A stretch of 64,000 nt of DNA from Cercophora sp. LCS_1 (taxonomy: Eukaryota; Ascomycota; Sordariomycetes; Sordariales; Lasiosphaeriaceae): NCBI GenBank assembly GCA_036250225.1, contig JAPZLL010000033.1, positions 62,001 through 126,000 of the forward strand, given 5' to 3'. The number at the start of each line of letters is the position of its first letter. Position 1 is the first letter of the stretch. The notes beneath the pieces are model-generated. The model was not told the origin of the DNA and made no database searches. It saw only the letters and a list, made by a program, of their open reading frames with translations. Of the stretch, positions 56,852 through 64,000 are shown in pieces. A program made the position numbers and the translations under genes.

Positions 56852-57998
56852 AGGACGACTCAAGTTCAGTGATGTAGAAACGGAAGACAAAATATTGAAG
56901 ACCACAACATTCCCGCCAGCCGGAGCGGGCATCGGTAGAGTCTCGTGAGTGTGGGTGGAAGGCAGACCGCTTCCCTGTCTTGATAGGATTCCGGCCCAGT
57001 TCCGGGCGGCTCCGGAAACCAGATTAACTGCACAGGCGTCAGTTGACCGAACAGATCGGCCGCCCTTGCAACCTGTCGGACAAGTTCCTGGCCTTCATAG
57101 GCGCGACACCCTCGACAACTGAAGGCGGAAGCCCGTGGATTAAGTCTTGAGCCCTAGACAATTCTCATCACGTCTTGAAAGATAGCAATTCCAATCGCAT
57201 GAGCGTCAATTCGAGGTTTTGGCGAGTGTCTTCGATGAGTTTGACAGCTTCCCCGCACTGAGTCGGGCATGACCTCAGGACAAAGGCGGCACGTCGGAGG
57301 GAGCGCCGTTCCGTGCCGGGCCGGATAGCTTCGGCTTAGAGGGCCCCATTCCGCTCCGGCGCTGTGGATACCTCGGAGAATAGTGGCTCACTTAGTGTTT
57401 CCTAGTGTTCCTCCCTTGCATGCAAGCGCTGCACGATTGGTGCCTCACAGGATGCAGGGGTCGCGACTTGCCAGTGTCACTGTCACCGGCGACCGACGGG
57501 CAACGCTCGTGCTTCCATGACGTAAAACGCAGCGGAGCAAGTGTTCTTGTGGTCATCTTGTGCTTCAATCGTCGCTGCTCATCTGACCTTGGCCCGCGCA
57601 TCGGGTGGTCGGAAGCGCCGCCCAATGGAACAAAGAAGGTTGTCAATCGAGGTGCGATCCAGGACAGGACAGGGATGGCCATGGCTGGATGGATGGATGG
57701 ATGGACCGCTGCAACTTTGACCGCCAGCTCTTTCTTTTTTTTTTTTTTTCCCTCCGCATACGACACACGGAGACGGACGGCGAAAACTTGGGGCGGGGCT
57801 ACGCCGCTAGGAACGGCGTGTGCCAGAGGTTAGGGCTGCATAAGACGGTTCCTCTCTCCTTGGGGTTTTTACGTTCTGGTTGACTCGATGGTTTGTCTCC
57901 TTTGTTCCTGTGCTTGATGATTTGGACTTTCAACACCATCTCTCATTGCGTTCACTATCGCAACCATATCCCATCATCCGCAATTTGACGATATCACG
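56852..57998. other. intergenic region with simple repeats
   Basis: No supportable gene over 1.1 kb. A GGAT microsatellite (about four units) lies near 57686-57703 and a T-run near 57731-57748. Confidence 0.45.
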
Positions 57999-59111
57999 AT
58001 GGGCTCAATCCCAACCCACCCACCCCACCCCTCCGCTTCATCCCCCTCCCTCATCCTCACCAACCCAACCCCCGCCGAGCGCCGCAAAACATGGTCCCTC
58101 ACCCACCCCAAATGGGGCCCTGTCTTGTCCCTGCAAGACTACCTCTCCCGCGAAGCATACCTCATGACCGTCCCCCTCGCCAAAGACGGCGGTCTGATAC
58201 ACTGGATCCTAACTGACTCGTCATCACGGCCTGACAACCGCCCAATCTATTCCTCGTGTGAAGCACTCCGCAAACACGCCATTTGCTCTCGGCCCGACGG
58301 GACCATCACCGATGGCCTCTCCTACGGAATCGGCTCCGTGTTTACAGATCCGCAGTACAGAGGACGGGGCTACGCCGGGCGCATGATGACGGAACTTGCT
58401 AGGCGGTTGAAACAGATGGAAAACGTGTTGTTTACAGTGCTGTATAGTGATATCGGGAAGGAGTTTTATGCCAAGAGGGGGTGGCTTCCGTATCCGAGTT
58501 GGCATGTTGCGTTTCCTGCTTTGAAGGATGAAGGTGGGGGTGGTGGGAAGGCAAAAAAGATTGGGTATCATGAGTTGGCGGAGTTGTGTTGTGTTGATGA
58601 GCGGGTGGTTAGGGAACGGATGATCGATGTGAAAGGGACGGGTGTGGCGCTTGTGCCGGGGTTGGAGCAGATGTTGTGGCATTTGATGAGGGAGGATTAT
58701 ATGACCAAGAGGATTTTTGGAAGGACGCCTGAGGTGAGAGGGGCGGTTGTTGGGGAGGACGGGAGGAGGGTTTGGGCGGTGTGGACGAGGGGGTATTATG
58801 GTGGGTTGGAGAAGGTGGAGGGGAATACGATGCATGTGCTGAGGGTTGTGGTTGAGGATGAGGCGGCGGAGATGGGGGGGTTGGTGCAGGGGTTTAAAGA
58901 GATTGTGAGGATTGCGCAGAATGAGGCGTGTGAGTGGAGGGTTAAGGATGTCCAGATATGGAATCCGGAGGGAGTGGTGAGGAGGTTGGTGGAGGGGTGT
59001 GGATTGACGCATGAGTTTGTTGAAAGGGAAAATGACAGCATCCCGAGTTTGATGTGGCATGGCGAGGGTGAGGTCGAGTGGGTTGCGAATGAGAAGTATG
59101 GGTGGTGTTGA
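57999..59111 (+). CDS. LYC1-like GNAT-family N-acetyltransferase
   Basis: Single exon, 370 aa. The acetyl-CoA-binding signature of the GNAT fold is visible as QYRGRGYAGRMMTELARRL at about residues 112-130, preceded by the beta strand IGSVFTDP and followed by FYAKRGWLPYPSW. The length and the C-terminal extension after the GNAT core match fungal LYC1-type proteins, which in Yarrowia acetylate lysine at the N6 position in lysine degradation. The substrate here is inferred from family only. Codon third positions are strongly G-biased in the 3' half, so the opposite strand carries a long antisense open frame with no domain features. Confidence 0.8.
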   Translation: MGSIPTHPPHPSASSPSLILTNPTPAERRKTWSLTHPKWGPVLSLQDYLSREAYLMTVPLAKDGGLIHWILTDSSSRPDNRPIYSSCEALRKHAICSRPDGTITDGLSYGIGSVFTDPQYRGRGYAGRMMTELARRLKQMENVLFTVLYSDIGKEFYAKRGWLPYPSWHVAFPALKDEGGGGGKAKKIGYHELAELCCVDERVVRERMIDVKGTGVALVPGLEQMLWHLMREDYMTKRIFGRTPEVRGAVVGEDGRRVWAVWTRGYYGGLEKVEGNTMHVLRVVVEDEAAEMGGLVQGFKEIVRIAQNEACEWRVKDVQIWNPEGVVRRLVEGCGLTHEFVERENDSIPSLMWHGEGEVEWVANEKYGWC

Positions 59112-59449
59112 GCGTGCACAAGGCAATCAGCGTTTGACTCGTTTTCCGGGCTGATGAGGATCAGAGGAACTAAGCGGTCACTTGTTTTTTCTCGGTGTTG
59201 GAGTTTTGTATTTGGGGCGTGGAAGATGATCAAAGATCCAATCCAAACGCAATCATCCTCCAACACAGCCCACAACGAAGGCTCATGTGGTAAAATAGAA
59301 GTATTTGCACCCGAGCGCCTTTCTAGTCAGCCACCGCACTTGCTGTCATTCCACCATAAGTTGGTGACCACATCGGGAGAAATGCATGGAACCGGGAGCA
59401 CCCCGACACATCAACTGCGACTAGAAAGAACAAACCACCCCTCAGGGCA
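59112..59449. other. convergent intergenic region
   Basis: Short 3'-3' spacer; nothing seen. Confidence 0.4.
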
Positions 59450-60354
59450 TCAAGACTGAGATATCCCAACACCTGGCCGAGCACCAGACAGAAGAAGATC
59501 TAAAATACGCCCACGTTCCTCGAATCTCGCACGGAGATCCCGTATCTCATCCTTCAACATGGAATTCTCCCTCCAAAGTTTCTCAACCTCTGTTTCGCCA
59601 CCGGCTTGCGTTTCCGTCTCCTGGTGTTCACGAACGACCTCATCGCTGATGTTTGATCTAGGTGAGCTGTGCGCATGGTGGGAAAGCGCCAGCTGGGCAG
59701 CGCGTGTAGAAACACTCGGTGACGCTGCAATTGTCTCGGTATGTCTCAATCGAAAGTGTCGTTCACAGTTCTCCTTCCGGGGAAAACCTCGGTTATGTCG
59801 CGGGCAGTGACGGACGGGGCAGTAAAAAAGCCTCATCTGTTGGTGCTTCTCTCTCATGTGGCGCCGCAAATCGGGATCCCTGGTGAATCTAAGACTGGGG
59901 CAGTCTTTGCACACGAGACTGGCTGCAGGGTTAGGCCGCCCAGCAACAGTGTGTGATCTGTCAGGAGTTAGTCAATCGTGCCGGGAAAGACAGAGTCGCG
60001 CGATGGGCTTACGAGGCTGCTTGGTTGAGTAACCCACTGGCGATGGTGAAATCCTGCTCGTTAGAAGGTTGTGCGGACTCGTTTTCGAGAGTGAGGGTAG
60101 ATCCATCCGTTTCGAAGATGGGATCATGGTCCGAAAGGGATGGCTGTGAACCAAGAGGTCGCACGTCGTGGGTCGCTCCCAGGTCTGTTGACCACTCTTG
60201 GAAAGCATCGATGGCGTTTACATCAGGGGATGAGTCGAAGGGCGTCCTGAGATCCTCGGGAAATCGAAGCAAAACGTCTGGCTCCTCAACAGAACTGAGG
60301 AGGGATACGCCACCGAAATCTCGGTCCCAGTCAAAAACCCCCAGAACAGTCAGA
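59450..60354 (-). CDS. C2H2 zinc-finger protein, 5' end unresolved
   Basis: Two exons are clear: 60354-60013 and 59957-59450, joined by a 55-nt intron (GTAAGC, CTGACAG). The first encodes an acidic region (FDWDRDFGGVSLL, DDL-like stretches, TLENESAQPSNEQDF) that could be an activation domain. The second has two fingers: CKDCPSLRFTRDPDLRRHMR and then CPVRHCPRHNRGFPRKENCE followed by H-x4-H. A helix with coiled-coil character (VEKLWRENSMLKDEIRDLRA) lies near the C-terminus. No ATG is present in the first exon's frame before a stop, so at least one upstream exon is missing. I could not place it because donors upstream are out of phase. Probable transcription factor. Confidence 0.65.
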
Positions 60355-61000
60355 CTCCGGTCAAGTCATGTCGCAAGTGAGAAAAACTTACAGTCATTGG
60401 CAAAGGAGTAGCCAGACGGCCTGAATCTCCAACATACGCCCCATAGTACCATCAGCGCGATGGGTATACACCACGGCTGAGACATTGACGCCGAGATCCT
60501 CCTCCCGGGCCTCCTTCGTAGCTTGACCCACAACCAATGTATGATAATCCACAACCAATATATGATAATAAACAGATAAATCTGTTCCGAAAAAAGGTGC
60601 GCCATACCCACGCGTTGGTCCTGTGAATTTACCCAAAACCAATATTCGGAGAAGAGGGCCATTTCCAAGCGTAGGCAGTGAGAATATGGATTCTTGTCGG
60701 TCATTGAGATGTGCTGGTGGTGGGGAGCTGTGGCCATCTGAACCTGGACAAATTCGTTATTTTGTATTTCCCGCGTCCCTCCTCATTGTCCTTGCCTCAA
60801 TACCCCGCCTCAAACTCACGCCTCAGAATTTGAGGCAACACCGACATCAGAGATTCTGATCCAATCATCTCAAGTAAGGCTCTAGCTTGGCTCGACGCCC
60901 TGATTCTCAGCGACGATGCACCGACCTGCATGACTGGCTGGAGCAAACAGTTGACAAGCAAAAGATACCTGGATACATCCAGGGCACGTATCCTCGAGTT
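60355..61000. other. upstream region of C2H2 gene and 3' flank of secreted-protein gene
   Basis: A minus-strand open frame of 123 codons (60366-60737) contains Trp-rich hydrophobic stretches but no convincing gene features. It may include the missing first exon of the zinc-finger gene. Confidence 0.35.
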
Positions 61001-61814
61001 TTAAACACACGCCAATCCTGAAAAGCACATAATCATCCTCCGCCTCCACAACATAAATGATGCCGTGTATACCACATTAAGCAAAAATCCCACCGGGCAA
61101 ATCCCATTCCGTCTATCATCATGAAAAATCTGCCCAGAAACACGCTCATGGACCAACCCACCCGAGTAAAAGCTCCGGTTACAGTTATTTACCAGGTACT
61201 GCGCCGCATTGGCAAGCACATCAAACGAGCTCAGCTCATTGGTGAATAAATTCTGTCACATGGCAGCAACCCGTCACCATCTCCCAACCCCCCCCCCCCC
61301 CCAAAAAAAAAAGGCACTTACATCATTACACCACCAAATCGCAGTCCCATAAGAGCAACTCATCCTCTCACAAGCCCCAGGCATGGGACCGAGCTGCGGT
61401 TGACCATTCAAACCACGAGGGTACCCGATACCATCCCTGATGTAGTGCGTCTTAGCCTCCTCCCAGCGGTCGCGGCAGAAATGCTCCTGGCGGGGTTCTA
61501 GCGATGACCTCTCGACGGGCGAAACGCCGGTGGCTTTCTCGGCGCGCTTGCAGACGTGGGATCGGAAATTGGGGTTCGTCTTTTCGATCTCGGCGATGGC
61601 TTCGTCGATGGTGCCGGCTACTACCACGGGGGCTTCACCTGGGGCGACGTCGATCTCCCCGGTGAAGGGCTCGACTTTGTAGCCGGGGATGGGGGTATCG
61701 GTGAGGATAGGACCCTGAAGTGTTTTAGTGGGATTATTTGAGGAATTGAGGGAGGCGCACGGCGGTTGCGAAGGCTGCCACAAGGGCGAGACTGGGGAAA
61801 ATCTTGTTGACCAT
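61001..61814 (-). CDS. secreted cysteine-containing protein, effector-like
   Basis: Three exons: 61814-61761, 61714-61322 and 61252-61001 (699 nt, 232 aa). Exon 1 is exactly a signal peptide (MVNKIFPSLALVAAFATA). The mature protein starts with a Pro/acidic segment (GPILTDTPIPGYKVEPFTGE). It then has a cysteine domain with FCRDRWEEAKTHYIRDGIGY, CERMSCSYGTAIWWCND and ANAAQYLVNNCNR, a pattern seen in small secreted ascomycete proteins of unknown function. Introns are 46 nt (GTGCGC) and 69 nt; the second has T10 then G15 directly after its GTAAGTGCC donor. The last ~35 residues (after GICPV) are hydrophobic and basic and may not belong if a further 3' intron was missed. Confidence 0.7.
61253..61321 (-). 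other. intron with T10-G15 homopolymer run after the 5' splice site
   Basis: The plus strand has 15 C at 61288-61302 and then 10 A at 61303-61312. On the coding strand this places T10G15 only nine bases into the intron. Confidence 0.8.
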
Positions 61815-62443
61815 TTTCGTGCTTGGCTAGTTGGAATCGTACTGATTGTTGGTGGTGGTTGTCCTGAGATTTGAAGACAAAGGAAGAGGTGCTTTATTTA
61901 ATAGACGGTGTCTTTCTGGCCTCGACTCACGCCTCTTGAATTGCTTCAACAGCATCCTGATCGGTTGTGTTTTGAAACGAGACCTCATTGGTTGTCAAGA
62001 GGGTCGCATTCAGATGGCGGCACTTTTCGCAAGGCGGTGGGCCTAACAGGTCGAAAACCAATTCAACAGCAATGGTGCATTAGTAGCAATGTCCGGATCA
62101 GGATACACGTCTCTTGTCAGCTTGTTTATGCCCACCCAAGCCCTCAACGGGGCCGTCCGGTTGAGATTGCATCCGCCAGCGTATATTGGTAGCCAAGATG
62201 GTGCCGAGAAAAGTCGGGCGGTAGTCTTATTTGAGAACCTCCCTTGGTATAGTATCCCCGGTCCGCCACCCCTAAACCGATGCCTGGGCCAAGCCAGCTG
62301 ACCATGACCGCGGCCCAAAGGAACGTGTAAGCGGGTCCGTTCAGGAATACTGAATCAAGTGCTTTGGTCCAGAAGTTGGAAGGATTCCTAATCAAAAGTT
62401 CCCTTCTGTCATGATAGCCACGCCGCCAAGTCAACCCGTTGCC
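61815..62443. other. divergent/3' intergenic region
   Basis: About 630 bp between the secreted-protein gene start and the HET gene stop. No supportable gene. Confidence 0.4.
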
Positions 62444-64000
62444 TCAATGTAGACAAAAGTTTGCCCACTTCAACTCATTCCGCACAATTTGAACCATTGT
62501 GCTTCCCCGCATGATCCCATGGAGGTAGCATTCGCCGACGAGTGTGCCGTTCCATCCAGTTGTTGACGGACTCGATGTCTCCCGGACGACGAATGGAACG
62601 TTACCGCCGTGGAAGACGACGACTTGGTCCAGAGTGGTGGTATTCTTGGGAACCAATCCCAGGAGACCGCGCTGGGTAACGACAAACGACCGTTTATCGC
62701 AAGTGTAGAACAGGCGCTGACCGAATCTTGCTGCTTGACCCGTCGAGGCGAGTTCATGCAAGTGCTTGTGGGATCGATAGAGTGAGCTGCTCGCTGGCAG
62801 TGACTCAAAGTTACCATGGCAGAACAGCCAGTACGCGGCAAACTCGGCTGTCAGTTCTGGGAGATTGAGGACGCTCCGGATCAACTCACGGTTGAAGAAC
62901 TGTTTGCGGGATGCGATGAGGGTGAGGATGAACGTTTCAATGAGATCCTGGTCGGGAACGGGGTTCTGGGATATCCTCGCGTTTGTGACTCTCCAGAGAA
63001 ACTTGATCCCTTCACCTCGATGCTCGGTAATACGGAGGCGTGGGACGATTCTTAGGTCATTCAGGTTGTCAGTCTCGACGGCGAGCTCGAACGGCCCCCA
63101 TTCTAGATCTTCGCCGATCCAGTCGACATGAACCCCTTTGATCGTCATTGTCCCATCCTGGGGCCATTCAGCAACAGTCTTCGTGTTACCCGAAGCTCGA
63201 TACCATCCTTGACCTAGAAAACCGAATGTTTGGCGAAGATTGATCTGTCGATCATATTCAGGAACCCACGAAGGGAGTTTTCGGCCTTCGCGCGTGGTCA
63301 ATGCGTTGAAGGTGTCGACGGCGGAGAAGATAAAAACGTTTCCAAGTGCTTCAATGACGGCCTTGGTGAACCGGATATAGACCTCAACATCGGTGATGAA
63401 GTAGTTGGGAATGAACCCTTGATGCAGTTGCTGATTCGCTGCAGGCTGACATTCTTTGGCTAGACCCAGAAGAGCGAAGACCTGGTCCCGCGGATCTGTT
63501 GCTTGGATCTCCATCTTGCGCATGACTAGCTCAAGGATGTTTCCGCGTTTGTTGTTGGAACAAGACTGCCGTAGGTATGACCATATTTCGGGAAGGGTGT
63601 AGTGGAGCCCCGGGGCCAGGACCGTATCACGCCATGGCAATGACAGCCGTCGGTTTCGTTCCAGATCAATCGGAACCTTGCCTTGATAGGCCGCGGCTCT
63701 CCACTCAAAGGAAAAGAGGTTGATCAAGGCCACCCATTTGAGCGACGCCGGCCCACAATGAACCGCAATGTCGTCTTTGATGGCCAGTCCAACTTCCTGG
63801 AGAACCCAAGCGCGCCTGAAGAATGGGCGAGCCAGAAGCGATTGGATACCCCATCTCAACTGGTAGAACTCGTCCGACTCGACATCCTCATCCGTGAATT
63901 GGTCTTGGCCCTTGGCAAGCGGGTGCAGCCGGGAGCAAAGGATACCTGCTGCTTTTGCGCCCGGATCCACCTCCTTGACTTGCATGTCGGCGAGGAGATT
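62444..64000 (-). CDS. HET-domain protein, C-terminal 518 residues (runs off window)
   Basis: An uninterrupted frame from the window edge to the TAG at 62444; the start lies beyond 64000. The 3' part of a HET domain is present, with RPFFRRAWVLQEVGLA matching the family's W/R-aW-lQE box, and RDQVFALLGLA is also typical. A long C-terminal region of the kind found in HET-6/TOL-like proteins follows, with LPSWVPEYD and, at the end, the ECYLHGIMRGS block also seen in the broken HET gene at 23845-25750. HET proteins mediate vegetative incompatibility and regulated cell death. No stop or shift is seen here, so this copy appears intact in the visible part. Confidence 0.85.
   Translation of the reverse strand, partial: NLLADMQVKEVDPGAKAAGILCSRLHPLAKGQDQFTDEDVESDEFYQLRWGIQSLLARPFFRRAWVLQEVGLAIKDDIAVHCGPASLKWVALINLFSFEWRAAAYQGKVPIDLERNRRLSLPWRDTVLAPGLHYTLPEIWSYLRQSCSNNKRGNILELVMRKMEIQATDPRDQVFALLGLAKECQPAANQQLHQGFIPNYFITDVEVYIRFTKAVIEALGNVFIFSAVDTFNALTTREGRKLPSWVPEYDRQINLRQTFGFLGQGWYRASGNTKTVAEWPQDGTMTIKGVHVDWIGEDLEWGPFELAVETDNLNDLRIVPRLRITEHRGEGIKFLWRVTNARISQNPVPDQDLIETFILTLIASRKQFFNRELIRSVLNLPELTAEFAAYWLFCHGNFESLPASSSLYRSHKHLHELASTGQAARFGQRLFYTCDKRSFVVTQRGLLGLVPKNTTTLDQVVVFHGGNVPFVVRETSSPSTTGWNGTLVGECYLHGIMRGSTMVQIVRNELKWANFCLH

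Noticed and set aside
58224..59126. Minus-strand open frame of 300 codons rich in Pro, His and Leu
   Set aside because: Antisense to the LYC1-like gene, whose third positions are strongly G-biased; the sense protein has clear GNAT motifs.
60366..60737. Trp-rich hydrophobic minus-strand frame as a separate membrane protein
   Set aside because: No family resemblance, and it overlaps where the first exon of the C2H2 gene should lie.

Overview
This is a window of filamentous ascomycete nuclear DNA. Most genes carry short introns (about 44-120 nt) with GTRNGT-type donors and CTRAC-like branch sites. The gene set is fungal: HET-domain proteins, ERG28, a LYC1-like acetyltransferase, small secreted cysteine proteins and a C2H2 factor. 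Several accessory genes carry in-frame stops of the kind made by C-to-T change. The look is of a Pezizomycotina genome, probably Sordariomycetes; I cannot name the species.

The window alternates conserved housekeeping blocks with gene-poor accessory stretches. Housekeeping blocks: a TENA/THI-4-like protein (1.1-1.9 kb), a PSMA-like M28 peptidase (3.0-5.7 kb), retromer subunit VPS35 (6.4-9.2 kb) and an SDR (10.2-11.1 kb); a peroxisomal-type acyl-CoA ligase (15.3-17.1 kb); tRNA-Glu, GAL7/GALT, ERG28, the very-long-chain 3-ketoacyl-CoA reductase and NUP170/NUP155 (32.3-41.3 kb); EXO5, cytosolic-type prolyl-tRNA synthetase, CCT1/TCP1 and a LYC1-like GNAT (50.2-59.1 kb). Two head-to-head pairs share short intergenic promoters: ERG28 with the ketoreductase, and ProRS with CCT1.

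Accessory stretches: 0-1 kb has a TA-flanked element with perfect 29-bp terminal inverted repeats. 11.5-15.2 kb has a possible secreted protein, an HNH-type protein and a broken unrecognised gene. 17.2-25.8 kb has long gene-poor DNA, an N-terminal relic of an NPP1/NLP gene, a mucin-like secreted protein and a HET gene broken by three lesions. 25.8-32.3 kb has two small spliced SANT/Myb-like genes and coding-like debris. 41.8-49.2 kb has three decayed F-box-like paralogs, a small cysteine-rich protein, an AT-rich insertion and an intact membrane-anchored F-box protein. 59.4-64 kb has a C2H2 protein, an effector-like secreted protein and the 3' part of an apparently intact HET gene that runs off the end.

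For every multi-exon gene given at high confidence I worked out splice sites by hand and checked that the summed exon length is a multiple of three. Functions come from recognised family motifs; no database search was possible.
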